Origin: Sesamum alatum
Lineage: Eukaryota; Streptophyta; Magnoliopsida; Lamiales; Pedaliaceae
NCBI GenBank assembly: GCA_034509735.1
Contig: JACGWO010000011.1
Span: forward strand, 22,056,979 to 22,120,978
Reading direction: 5' to 3'
Length of the DNA stretch: 64,000 nt
This document shows positions 11,991-23,693 of this stretch, one piece after another. Numbering within the stretch: position 1 is the first letter of the stretch; every line of letters begins with the position of its first letter. The notes beneath the pieces are model-generated. The model was not told where the DNA came from. It ran no database searches and was given only the letters and a program-made list of their open reading frames with translations. Position numbers and translations under genes: made by a program.

Positions 11991-12585
11991 AAGAAAAAAC
12001 CTTAAAATTTTAAGCAAAAATGAAAATTGCGCGAAAATCAAAGTAACTCAACAAGTTGCAGTTGGCATCCCCAGCTGTTGGTAAAACTGTCAAGAAATTG
12101 ACCAAAATGCCCTAGCCTTCCTGGAGTAGCATGCAACCCTCTGCTTGCCATATGACAGACAGTTTGTCTTGAGTTAGATAGCACCAACTACCTGCACATG
12201 CTTGTCTGAAACCTCTCTTGCCTCAGCGTGCAACTAATCACCAAGCCTTGGTCTTGCTAATAGTGTGCGCGCTCCACGCACCGTCAAACGTCCTGTTGAG
12301 AAATTTCGCACATTCGGTGTCTGTCTATTCCCACCATCTGACGTCCTGTCTAGAAATCTAGTACATTAGGGGCTACCAGCATGCACAACGCTAGTTTGTC
12401 TTGCACATAGGTGTCTAGTACCCATATGCGCGCATCATGTGCAATCGTCCGCCGCTCCCCACAATACCTAGCACACTTGGAGAACGATTGGTATGGATAG
12501 ATGGAATGTGAATGGAATGAGCATTCCCAAATCCATTCTTACATATGTGATTGATATAACTTAACCTTAAGGCTACTCATTTCCA
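11991..12585. other. Unassigned repeat-like DNA
   Basis: Mixed-composition sequence, with a weak internal echo near 12290 and 12345 (GTCCTGTTGAGAAAT and GTCCTGTCTAGAAAT). No gene is recognised. Confidence 0.4.
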
Positions 12586-12648
12586 TAGAAGATTAGCATG
12601 GCCCCTATGCAAGGATGACACGCATAAATCGAGAAATGGTCCATTTTT
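12586..12648 (+). pseudogene. U6: U6 snRNA 3' fragment (pseudogene)
   Basis: The segment beginning AGAAGATTAGCATGGCCCC and continuing AAGGATGACACGCATAAA to GAGAAATGGTCC plus a T-run is the 3' two-thirds of plant U6 spliceosomal RNA, almost base for base. One visible change is TATGCAAGG where TGCGCAAGG is usual. The 5' stem and the first 40 or so bases are missing, and no USE or correctly spaced TATA promoter was found, so it is not expected to be functional. Confidence 0.88.
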
Positions 12649-12663
12649 ATAGAAATCCTTATT

Positions 12664-12760
12664 CTCCAAGGTAACTGATTAGTCATTCCTTATCCACATA
12701 TGGTAACAGTCTCCAAGGTAACTGATTAATCATTCCCTTATCCACACATGGTAATAGTCG
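12664..12760. repeat. Two-unit tandem repeat (about 47 bp)
   Basis: CTCCAAGGTAACTGATTAG at 12664 is repeated at 12711, with TCATTCC..TTATCCACA..TGGTAA following in both units. It lies directly downstream of the U6 fragment. Confidence 0.75.
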
Positions 12761-13722
12761 TTCCTAACTTGTTGGGAATAAACTTTTTTTTTTTTTGTTT
12801 TTGTTTTTTCTCTCTTGACAAAATTATCATCCTAATCTAGTGTTAAGTAATGTTAAATTTTAGTGCTTCTTTTATCGAATATTGAGAAATAATTGCGTAT
12901 GTATGGAATAAAAAATTGAAATTAGTTTGATATTTGGCTTTGCTGGTTAATAATTCAAATATTTCTTAAACTGAATATTGAGAAATAATGATAGGTGTAT
13001 TATAATAAAGTCGATTAGTCCAGTTGGATGTTCAAATAAATAAATAAATAAAAAGTTTCTTTTGTAGAAAAAAGATATATTATTTATGCGTTGATTGAAC
13101 CAACAATTCAAAAGGAGATTAAAAAAAAATTGGGGTTTTACGATCAAAAAGTTATGAGTTCGGGTCCAACGAGTGTGAGTGTATGTCTAAAGTCTTTAGT
13201 ATTTTGTTGTTTCTTTGTCTCATTTAAACTCATTCGTTAATTTGAACTATTTATGTATTTGATCAATTAGTTTTTGAATAAAAATCAAGGAGGTGTGAAA
13301 CGAAAATCTACAAGGGATTTGAATCGGTCACTTCTCTTCATATTAAACCACAAATTGTAAAATTATCTTCTATCTAATAACTATAATTAATTTCGGGTAA
13401 GATAAGTTTCTTGTTTTATACGTAATCAATGTGGTCAATATCTCAGAGACGAACACTTCTTCAATTAATCAACTGAAAAGGCCAGTTCAACTTTGGTTGA
13501 CTTGATTATAATATAAACCATATAATTTTTTTTAATTAATTTAGCCTATGAGAAAAGTATACGTAATAGAATAGAAACGATTTGGTTTGCTCACTTTGAC
13601 GACCAATCTATATTAATCTTAATTAAATTATATGTTCTTATTTGTATATAACCATAATGTGATTTGTCTATGTAATATATACTGAAGGGTAATTATACAT
13701 ATAAAGTCTGTATATTGTTTTA
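12761..13722. other. Gene-free stretch, possible broken SINE near 13010-13200
   Basis: Near 13015 there is an A-box-like TAGTCCAGTTGG, and near 13154 a B-box-like GAGTTCGGGTCC. The spacing is too long for an intact tRNA-derived SINE, and an (AATA)n tract lies between them, so this is only suggestive. Otherwise no gene is seen. Confidence 0.3.
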
Positions 13723-14907
13723 GGGCAAAATGCAATTTACCCTCATGTGTTAGTAAAAAATGACAAATAGCCCCTTTGTGAAAAATAAATTAGCAATTTA
13801 TCCTCCTATGTTTTAAAGAAATAGGAAAAATACCCCCCTCACGCGATGAGTGAGATACACGCGCCTATTTTTTTTTTTAAAAAAAATTATTTGTATCTTT
13901 ATTTTACGACTGGTGGATTTTATCTAATTCAAATCAACGGTCCAGATTCAGTTTACATATAATATATATATAACAAAATTCAAAATATATTTTTAAAATA
14001 TGTATATATAATATAATATATAATATAAAAATATATTATATATTTATAATATATATATAATATATGTATGTATCACCTTCTTCACCTTCCCCAGTCAGTC
14101 GGCGCCGCCTTCACCCCACCCGTTCCCCGACCGCCGTCACCCCCTCCTCTTCGCAGTCGCGCCCCTTCCCCTCCTCTTCCCCAGCCGCCGTTGCTCGTGC
14201 CCCACCTTTCCCTCCCAGTCGCGTCGGCCCGCCTCCCCCAACCCAAATCCCGTCGGCCCGCCTCCCTCAACCCAAATCGCGTCGCCCGCCTCCACCTCCC
14301 CAGACGACGCCGCTCGTCGCCCCCCTCCCCTTCCCAGCCGCGTCGCCCTGCCGTCCTGCCTCCCCCACCAGCATTGCCCCCTCCACCTTCCGAGATCAAC
14401 GGCGGCCTTTCTCCCCCCCCCCCCCCCCCCAGATTTTTTTTTTTGTATTTTATTAATATTATATGTATATTTTATATATTTATTTTATTATAAATAAACC
14501 TTTTTATATATATTTTATAAATTTATTTTTATAACTTGTATCAATTTGAGCCGTTGATTTAATTCAAACTGATGTAAGCCATTGATTGTGTGTATCAACG
14601 TGAACCATTGATCTAAACAAGAAAAGATCTTGATCATTGATTTATTTACTAAATCTCAACCCTTGATATATATATATATGTATATATATATAAAATATGA
14701 TCTAACGATTCATATTTAGGGGCATAAAAGTCATTTTGTAGTTAAAATTGAAGCAAAATCACACCTCCGGCGTGTGAAGGACACCCCATGGTATAAGGGG
14801 ATATTTTGCTACTTTTTTTAACATGGGGTAAAATGCTAATTTATTTTTCATAAGGGGGCTATTTGCCATTTTTGGCTAACACAGGAGGGTAAATTGCAAT
14901 TTGCCCT
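13723..14907. mobile_element. MULE family B with GC-rich core, 1185 bp
   Basis: Termini GGGCAAAATGCAATTTACC and the inverse GGTAAATTGCAATTTGCCC are flanked by a perfect 9-bp duplication ATTGTTTTA (13714-13722, 14908-14916), the Mutator-superfamily hallmark. The terminal repeats exceed 100 bp. The core 14085-14440 is C-rich and includes a 28-bp minisatellite (CGTCGGCCCGCCTCC, then CCAACCCAAAT) in two full copies and one part. Three overlapping open frames cross the core but none resembles a known protein. No transposase is present. Confidence 0.85.
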
Positions 14908-14978
14908 ATTGTTTTAGGAGGGTGTTTGTAATATTTTGACTAATATGAAGTGTATTATGGTATTCGCAATGGTGATAG

Positions 14979-16155
14979 TTCAAGAGGCGCAATGGGTCGG
15001 TGGCCCAAGGTCGGGATTGGCCTAATAAAACTGGGTTGGTCTGACCCAGGTCCGAATGGGATTGGGTTAATCCTAGGCCGGTCGTAGGTATTGAAACTTG
15101 GGACCGGGCAAGTCTGGTGGCCCAGTACCCCTGGTCCAGGGTTGAGCTGGTCCGAGCTAGTGGGTCGGTCTAATTGGGCCAAAAAATATTTATAATGCAT
15201 GACGGGTAATATTTATTTTATTGGGTAAATTATAGCTACATCTTTTGAGGTTTGGCATAATTATAAATACTCCTTCATTGTTTGAAAAATTACAAACACT
15301 CCCTGAGGTTTGTAACCGTCTAACAAATAACCCATTTCCATCCATTTTATGGGTGAATTGGTCCAAATGCCCTTATGCATTGAATTATTTTTTACACAGA
15401 GAGGTTTCTTAAGTTTTTTACATAGAGGAGCAACAATTTGCCTCGGTTGATTTTTCTATAATTTTAATAAGAAAATCAAGGGCAAAATTGTCATTTTCAA
15501 ACCTTTGGTTAAAAATTACAAACCTCATGAGGATATTTGTAATTTTTCAAACAACGAGGGGTATTTATAATTATGCCAAACCTTAAGGGAGTTGGCTGTA
15601 ATTTACCCTTATTTTTATTATTCTAAATTCACATAATAGTAGGTTTTTAAAATTTTTGAAACTCTATAACTTTTATTTTTATTGCCTTTCTTCTAAATTT
15701 TTGAGTAAATTAATTTATTAATACTCTTTTTTTATTTTTATCAAAGTTTATTTTAAGTTTTATTATATCTAAGTTTATTATAAGCTTGTGTGAAATTATT
15801 ATTTAAGTTCTTTACGTAGTTTTAAGTACTCTTTTTTATAGTTATGAATTTTTTATTATAATTTTTTGTTTGATTTAATTTATATTTATTTATTTCATTA
15901 AACAATCATAAATTTACGTAATTATTCTAAAGATATCTCAATTTCATATAGAATAACATAAAATAGGCCCAATCAAGCCTAGCTTAGGCCTGGACTGAGT
16001 CTCAATCAAGTTGGTCGATGGGTCGGGCTTGAGTTTTAAAACAAACCCAATTATCAATTGGGGCCCATTTATAGACCTAAAACCAACCATAAATAATATT
16101 GAGTCAATCTAAATTGATCTTTTCTTGGACTAGTCCGATCCACTGTGAAACTTGA
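14979..16155. mobile_element. hAT-like element, 1177 bp
   Basis: The left end TTCAAGAGGCGCAATGGGTC and the inverse of the right end (TCAAGTTTCACAGTGGATC) are similar. The flanks GGTGATAG (14971-14978) and GGTGCTAG (16156-16163) form an 8-bp duplication with one mismatch. Repeated GGGTCGG and GGCCC motifs lie near both ends. No transposase remains, and a MULE MITE is nested inside. Confidence 0.6.
15223..15608. mobile_element. MULE MITE (family A) nested in the hAT-like element
   Basis: The ends are GGGTAAATTATAGCTACAT and the inverse of GGCTGTAATTTACCC. Internal landmarks shared with the copies at 17404 and 41156 include CCTGAGGTTTGTAACCGTC. The flanks are AT-rich and only roughly duplicated. 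Confidence 0.65.
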
Positions 16156-16516
16156 GGTGCTAGATATAAATGTATATGTGATGAAAAATTAGATAAATAT
16201 TTTTCTAGAAAGAGAATGATTGAAATAATCAATTAATTGGTTCCTACTATGGTTATGCTATTGAATACATTACTTGGAAATCAATCTTAAAAATTGGCGC
16301 TATCAGAAAATTACTAATACCATCAGGTTTATTCAACAATAATTGCTTAAGGAGCATATGTAAAACAACTTTTAAAATTTGAGACGTTATCATGTTAGAA
16401 AACGTTACATTCATTTATTTTATGTATTACTTCTATAGATACTTTTTCTATATTACTATCCTAAGTATTGAGATATCCTAATTTTCTAGTTGTGGGAGAG
16501 CCTTATACCTGCGCTA

Positions 16517-16857
16517 CACTACCAAATTACCATGGGGCAACAAATATTTTCTGGGAAAGATCCATGACTAGTTGCCATGGTTAATAAGAAATACTCATAG
16601 TAAATAGTCATTTACCACGGCCGTGCAACAGTTGTTAGTTGGGGTTTTGGCGAGTGTGGCTAAAACAATTGTCATGGTTAAAAACCCTGACAAAAACATT
16701 TGTTATGGCTCATAACCATGGCAAACATAGTTTTATGGTGGATAATCTAAATTTTTACAATAATTTTTATTTAAACATGATTAATAATAATTATTTACAA
16801 TAATTTTAATCCATAATCAATAAAAGTGTAGCCAATAATATATTTTTTTTTCTAGTG
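16517..16857. mobile_element. CACTA mini-element
   Basis: It starts CACTACCAAATTACC and ends TTTTTTTTCTAGTG. The interior parallels the element at 9139-9456 (GCCATGGTTAATAAG, GTGTGGCTAAAACA). The flanking triplets CTA and ATT do not match, so its duplication has been lost. Confidence 0.6.
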
Positions 16858-16910
16858 ATTCTATTTGTTTTTTCAGACATGTCAACTTCATAAAACCCTC
16901 GAGGGTTTTC

Positions 16911-17126
16911 AAATAATCGGAGCTTTAATGTCAAAATTTTCTCTGTCTTGAGTGTGGAAAAGCAATTAAATTGTAACATTGTTGACAAAATTCTTGTGAA
17001 CATCGTAGCAAGAATTCTTTTTTGTTCCTTTCGAATTATTTGAGGTTTAATGTTTCCAAACCTTTTTTTGTCTTGAGTGTGGAAAAGGAATTAAATTCTA
17101 ATATTGTTCATAAAGTTCTTTTGAAG
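16911..17126. repeat. Diverged tandem duplication (about 93-bp unit)
   Basis: Both units contain GTCTTGAGTGTGGAAAAG, then AATTAAATT, then ATTGTT. They are spaced about 123 bp apart. No coding frame is shared. Confidence 0.6.
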
Positions 17127-17403
17127 CTGGTGATCCCACTTCTGGAAGTTGATTGGCTTCAATTTTCCATGACGACTCCATTAATTGCAAATTAAGGAGA
17201 GAAAAAAGTGAGATGGTTTGTTGGTAAAAATGATAGGCAAAAAGGTCGAGATAAAGGTTAATTCTAGTTTTAACATAAAATTGTTCTGTAAAAATATTTA
17301 CGGTTCAAGACAGTCGTCTCCTAAAATACAACGACCAACTATCTCAAAACGAAACAGGACAAATTGAAATATTATGAATCACAATGTATTTTGGGATTAT
17401 CTG

Positions 17404-17828
17404 GGGTAAATTACAGCTACATCTCCTAAAATTTGATATAATTACATATACCCACTCATTGTTTGAAAAATTATAAATACTCCTGAGGTTTGTAACTGTC
17501 TAACAAATAACTCATTTTCATTCATTTTTATGAGTGAACTGACCAAAATGAGCTTATACCCTGAATTATTTTTTATTTAATTCTTAAAAAAATTTGGACT
17601 ACAATGTGCAGGGAGAGGTTTCTTAAGTTTTTTACGGAGAGGAGCAATAATGCAATTTGTCTCAGCTGATTTTCTATTGTTTTAATAAAAAAAATTCAAG
17701 GGCAAAATAGTCAACTTTAGGCATTTGGTTAATAATTACAAACTTCAAAGGGATATTTATAATTTTTTAAACAACGAGAGGTATTTATAATTACGCTAAA
17801 CCTCAAGGGAGGTGATTGTAATTTACCC
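17404..17828. mobile_element. MULE MITE (family A), 425 bp
   Basis: The ends are GGGTAAATTACAGCTACAT and the inverse of GTGATTGTAATTTACCC. The flanks GATTATCTG and AATTATCTA agree at 7 of 9 positions. Confidence 0.7.
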
Positions 17829-20058
17829 AATTATCTATTAAACAAAGACAAAACTTGTTGGAACGCTCCGATTGCCTAAAAATCTTGGAACATCCTTTTT
17901 ATTTGATAGGAAATAAAGGCCCCCTTTACTTCTTTGGTTGGGATTAGTTTGTGATTGATTAAAGTATGATTAAAATTGTGATAATAATATATATAATTTT
18001 TTAAAAATTTGTTTACTTGTATTAGAACACTATGCATTAGATGTACGATTGACATTGACTTTTAGCTTATGTAATAGTATTTTTTAACTGAATTTACTCA
18101 TTTTCCCTTATAATAAAGGCTTTCACATGAATAGTGTAGTGATTTTCAAAATCTTACCTGATGAAGGGTCAAATCATACAGTGGATAGGTAGAAAAATAA
18201 ATTGCAATAGTAAAGGATGAACTTGGTAACAATTTATCAACGATGATGACAAAAATGAGAACAAAGAATTAGTAATGAGGAATATGTTGATTCATATCAC
18301 ACTATAATCATCAACGACTTTGAATATCAATACTGAGCTGATCCATTTGAAAGTAAGTACATTACTAGTCATAATTGTATATGATATCATGATTTATCCT
18401 TATTAGTAAAGGAGGCCAAAGTGTAGAGTGGGGGCTATTTACAGAAAAAGAAGAGTCGTGGCCAAGTGACATGCCCGGATTAGAAAGGTGCAGCGTGCAC
18501 CGTTGGTTGAAAAGTCATCACATTATTTCCATCATCATTCCACTTCGCTGAAACTATTTAAGGTGGCATGCTAACCGTTGATGTTGCCAAGTAATATAAC
18601 AGTTGGACGAAATAAAATTAAATATGAATTTATTTAATTCTTTTATAAAGATATATACTTGTACCGAAACTCGAGTCGAGCTGCCATGGCGGGCCGATGC
18701 GCAGCACCAGCATGAGCTAAGGCCTTGAACCATTATACAATCATTTTATTCTCTGATAAAAGTTGTTAATAATAAATGAGATTTTGCTGAAAGAAGATAT
18801 CTTTTCTTGAAAAATATTTTAGAAGCTGCAACTTTAGAGTAGTTCTTTCAGAAGTATCTGTTCAGAAAAGTTGTTTATCTGAAATGTTGCAACTTTTGGA
18901 ATTTAGAGATATAATGAAGAAATGTATATTTTTCGAAAAGATACAACGATATCTATATATAGATGCTTCAAGTGCCAGATTTATATACTTAATTTTTCAT
19001 AAGATTCTTTCACTTCACAGTTTACTTTTTGAGTTGTTCTTAAAAGGAAGCTTTCGGGATTGCTGTCCGACAAGCTTTAATTGGTTTTATCGTATCCTAA
19101 AAATGAATTTGCTTAACCCCACAACAACTATATAGTCAGAATAAATTTTACTTTAAGAACAATAAAATCATGCTTCAACATCTCTTCAAAACTTCATACT
19201 TTCGCTAACACTTTTAACTTAATGAGGTGACACTTAATCATTCTTGTTTTCAATATGAGATGGTAGAATCATACTTTTCCTTACTTTTCCCTTAGAAATC
19301 TTTAAGTAGTAAGCTTTGAATATTATTTTTTCAATTGATTTCTAAAGTTGGTGTTTAACTTTGACCAACATTTGTATAGCTTGGAGGAAGCAGATCAGGA
19401 GATGTCGGCACAAGAATATTTTGTTTCTTTTTTTGGGTTACAGCCGAACAAACTCTGAGGAAAGATTGCGCTTGTTCTAAATGTGTCGGTCAGGATTTCT
19501 ATAGCTGATTTATTATCATTAAAAAGACAAGAACCAAGACCTAACTAAGGAAATCAACACATAAATTGGAAAGAAAATTTAATCATAAATATAACAATGT
19601 TCGACGTTAACCATTAAATCATTTGGATTCGTAGTTCATAGAATTTATGTTTAATTACGACAAGAACACATCATTTTCAAGCTAAAGTAAGTGTGATGAT
19701 GGCTTCAATGTGAAAAGTCGTGACCATTGCTTGCATTGCATACATTTAACCATGTGACATAACTTTGACATGGATCAAATTTAGCATATGGACTAATATT
19801 CCAGTATCTTTATCATAATTTATGTTAATTGCATAAGAAGCAAAAATGAATTTGTCTTTGAACAATTTGTGCACCACATAATAAAAGCGCAACATGTACT
19901 AATGTACTACTCCATCCATACATCCATACGATAACATACTCATGATTCATGACCATCATGTAAACGAAGTATCACTTGCCTTGCGAGCATGTATGATGCA
20001 GATATTATATATTAACCGTCATGACACTTTGTCTTTAATTATATGTATATAACGAATC
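17829..20058. other. 2.2-kb gene-free stretch
   Basis: AT-rich sequence with scattered stops in all frames. The 83-codon frame at 18884-19135 has no recognisable domain. I find no RNA gene and no element with readable ends. Confidence 0.45.
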
Positions 20059-20751
20059 GGGTTAATTACATTTAGATTTCATCTAAAAATACGAAATTAA
20101 ACTTTTCCACAAAAGAGTTTTAGAGTTACACTTACATCCCCTACGAAACTTCTATGTTTACACCTGACTTCATTTCGTTAGGATTTGGAGAGGAATGCTG
20201 ACGTCAGTAAAAAATTTACATAAATTTTTATTTTTTACTCATTATTTAATATTTTTATATAATACTTTTATACTTATAAGGAGGTAAATGTAATATATAT
20301 ATATATAATATCAAAGAGCGTAATTGCAATAAAATAATATTCCCAAATTATATCCATTAAGTAAAATATAGTCGTTTATAAATAAAAAAAACTACTCATT
20401 TTTTTGTATTTTTTTACTTCCTGTATATGGGTGAGGTGAGTAACATTGTTGCATATAATTTTTGAAGTACTAGATGAAGTACTTGAACAAGACATTTTAA
20501 AAAAATAGATTCAACAAAAATGTTAACCTCATTCCACATATAGGAAGTAAATAAATTACCAAAAATGAATGAGGGGTAAAATTAAAACTTGATGTAATTT
20601 TTTTTGTTGACATCAATATTTTTTGTCCAAACCCTACGGTCAAGTGTAAACGAAGAATTTTCAAAGGGGGTGGTGTAAGTGCAATTTTAAAACTTCTTTG
20701 GGGGAAAGTATAATTTTGGATTTCCAAATGGGGTCTAAGTGTAATTAACCA
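20059..20751. mobile_element. MULE MITE (family C) with internal extra sequence
   Basis: The ends GGGTTAATTACATTTAGAT and the inverse GTGTAATTAACCA match family C. At 693 bp it is about 200 bp longer than its relatives; the extra DNA lies around 20310-20500. The flanks TAACGAATC and TAACAAATA agree at 7 of 9 positions. Confidence 0.65.
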
Positions 20752-21374
20752 TAACAAATAATCTTTCATGATTTAAACTATATCATAAATAAGAATAAAA
20801 TATATAAACCAGCACATCACATTTCACCAAAATAAATAAATAAATAAATAAAGAAAAACAACTAACTTAAAGATACTATCGACACAATAAAAATATTGTT
20901 GTCATGGTATCGTTTACGAGTGCGAAGAGTCTTTCTATTTTGTATTAGTATAAAAAAACATGCAAAGTACGGTATGACTCCATGATTAAATGTACATTTG
21001 TACACATACTCCCAACTAGCAAGTATGGAAAAATTGCATTTTTCACCCTATAAGTTAGACTTTTTTGCAATTTTGGTCAATATTATGAGACTCGCAATAT
21101 TAAATTTTATAGAATTTGCAATTTTAGTACCAAGCTCATCTACTTTAATTTCCTGACGGAAATGGCACATCTCCAGCGCGCAACATCAGAATGTGCAATT
21201 GTGGTACTGTAACTTGAAAAAATATGCGATTTTAGTCCCTTCATCAAATAATGTCCTATATCCAAAAAAAGAATAAAACGTTGATTAAATAAAAAATCGC
21301 AAAATAACTTAAAAGCAAAGCTTTAAAATAATCATAAGTTGTTAATTATTTTAATTTTTTTGTGGAGATGAAGA
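20752..21374. other. No gene seen
   Basis: Contains a short (AAAT)n run near 20830, and a stretch at 21010-21240 with repeated 'gcaattttagt'-like phrases suggesting another old MITE. Its ends are not resolved. Confidence 0.35.
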
Positions 21375-21870
21375 ATATATATGTATTGATAATATATATA
21401 ATTGTAAAATTTTTGGAAGAATACATATAGATAATATATATAATTGTAATATATAGATAATACATATATATATATATGTATTGATAATATATATAATTGT
21501 AAAATTTCTGAAGAATACATATAAATAATATATACTAGTAAGTGTGGCACATCCTATTTATGTGCATAATTTTTAAAAGATATTTAATATAATTTGTTTT
21601 TTAGAAATTGTATTATTTACTTTTTGTAAAGTTCAATATTACCTAAAATAAGATAAAATGCATGAGGAAAAAAAACCTCCCAAAGGTAGTTATGAAAGAT
21701 TATGGGGAAGTAAAAATAATTAATTAATTAATTTTTTTTAAAAATATGGCAGACCAAATTAATTTTGGACACCAAAGAGGCCATCTCCAATAATAATATA
21801 ATATAGATAATTGTAATATATAGATAATACATATATATATGTATTGATAATATATATAATTTACACCTTA
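21375..21870. repeat. AT-rich tandem repeat with a displaced third copy
   Basis: The phrase TGTATTGATAATATATATAA occurs at about 21379, 21478 and 21840. The first two are followed by TTGTAAAATTT, then GAAGAATACATATA, giving a unit near 100 bp. It is simple-sequence-rich and non-coding. Confidence 0.65.
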
Positions 21871-22182
21871 AATAATATTTGATTAAACTTATTCTGTATA
21901 TGGATAGTTTGTGTAAATATAACTAAAAATATATATTTAATTATAAAATTTTTCAAAAAAAAATGAAATTGCACTACTGTACCAATTTATTTTAAAGTAC
22001 AATAATGAATATAAATTTGTATATGAGTTAGGACAAATATTATAGAAATTATTTGAATATCTTTTACTAAATGGAATCAAAATGTTTATATGTTTCATGA
22101 AAATAATTAAAATGTTAAGCTTTTTCGAAATTTATGTAAATAATTGACATATATTTCACTCATTTCTAAACTTACATATTAA

Positions 22183-22611
22183 TGTTGAAAAAAGTGTATA
22201 ATAAACGTAGTAATTCTTTTGAAATATCAATCAGATTTTATAAGATAATTTTTGAAACAAAAAACACGACAAGCATGTTGTAACAAAATGGATAAACAAA
22301 ATTGTTAGATATGCTGTTTTACTATAAAAGAAAGAAAACTTACAACAAGAATTGTATCGTAACAATTCTCAGTCCAATAGTTTCACCTAACTGAATCATA
22401 GATGTAATCTGCTTGCCTTGAAAAAATTATACGTCCCGTTCCGAATGTGCAAACGGGTACTACGCAACTTCTTCCAAGATAACACGATTTTCGTTCTAAC
22501 GGTATGCACTTTTATCATAGAACACCTCGAAACAACACTCAGTAGCCTTACGAAACAAGAACTCGAATGCTCGGATTTTGAGGATGAAGAACTTGGATTT
22601 TCCAAGAGAAA

Positions 22612-22655
<44 letters not shown>

Positions 22656-23400
22656 TTAGAGAGCGAATTTGCAGTTTGCAAGTTTGTGAGTTGTTGTGTT
22701 CTTTCAGGTTAGGACTTTAGCATTTTATAGGCAAAGCACCACCACCACCATTCATTGCAGCATTTAACCAGGCATTAAATTAGCTGAAATCGCCACATAA
22801 ATACAGGAGTTTCAAATTTGTAATATATCAGTATTTAAACCAGGTTTAAAATCTGGTATTTGAAACCATTTAAAATCAGTCAAAAAAATTTGACTATTAA
22901 AAACACCATTAAAACTTTTTTAAGGGAATTAAAACATATTTAAAAACATTTAACTGTCATAAATGTACTAGGTTTTATCAGATAAATTCAAATATTGTTA
23001 CTGCAAAAAGATAGATACTAAGACTTTCGCCCTAACCTCCGCGCCCGCGAGCCGGAGCCGGGCCGGGACAGGCGGGCAGCAGCGGCGCGCGTGTGGGGCG
23101 ACCCATGTTCACTCTAGTCTCCATAACACTTCAAACACAAATTGAACATTGAACTTAATATAAGGAGTTTAAGTCATCCTTAAACTTCCAATATGAGACA
23201 ACTTTGAGTGTAAAACACTCACCCCCACATACAACTTATATCCTTATCAAAGCTCTAAACTTTCCCACAATATTCCTATGTGAGACAAGTGTAATTCCTC
23301 TATTTCTCTCACCATCTAATCTATGGATTTAATATGTAATTGAATCCATATTTTAGAATAATTTGTTGTTACAAATTAACATTAAATGTCAATTACAATA
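22183..23400 (-). repeat. 3' LTR of the copia element
   Basis: On the + strand it begins TGTTGAAAAAAGTGTATA and ends GTCAATTACAATA (last bases altered from CA). It contains a (GA)n run at 22615-22652 and a GC-rich block at 23036-23100. It aligns with 26728-28763 once the insertion in the latter is removed. Confidence 0.85.
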
Positions 23401-23693
23401 ATCCCCCACAAATTCATAGATTTGAACTCAAGCTTCTGTGTCTTGCTTTCAGCAATGGTACCTCCCGGTTTGAACCACTGCCTAAGTTATCTAACGTCAG
23501 CTATCACCGGGTCAAATGAAACTAAGCCTTGAATTTGAGCCCGCGGTTGTGACAGCGTCTGTCAGTAACAACAAGCTACCGGCTTTGTGTTGATCTTTAG
23601 GGTTGACACGTTAGGCCATGTGTCCTGATCCTGTTCATGAATGCTTTTAGGAATAACCCCATTCCTTAGTTGCGGCCAAACAACTACATTAAC

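Noticed and set aside
14064..14493. Overlapping 105-141-codon Pro/Arg/Gly-rich frames
   Set aside because: Created by the C-rich core and minisatellite of a MULE. Several frames are open at once on both strands, a composition effect.
21332..21550. Tyr/Ile-rich open frame
   Set aside because: Translation of an AT-rich tandem repeat with no protein character.
21375..21870. CRISPR-like spacing of repeats
   Set aside because: Only two to three AT-rich units with no unique spacers. The window is a plant genome, where CRISPR arrays are not expected.
22418..22720. Open frame with an (RE)n stretch
   Set aside because: The RE repeat is just the (GA)n microsatellite of the copia LTR. The equivalent appears in the other LTR at 26937-27263.
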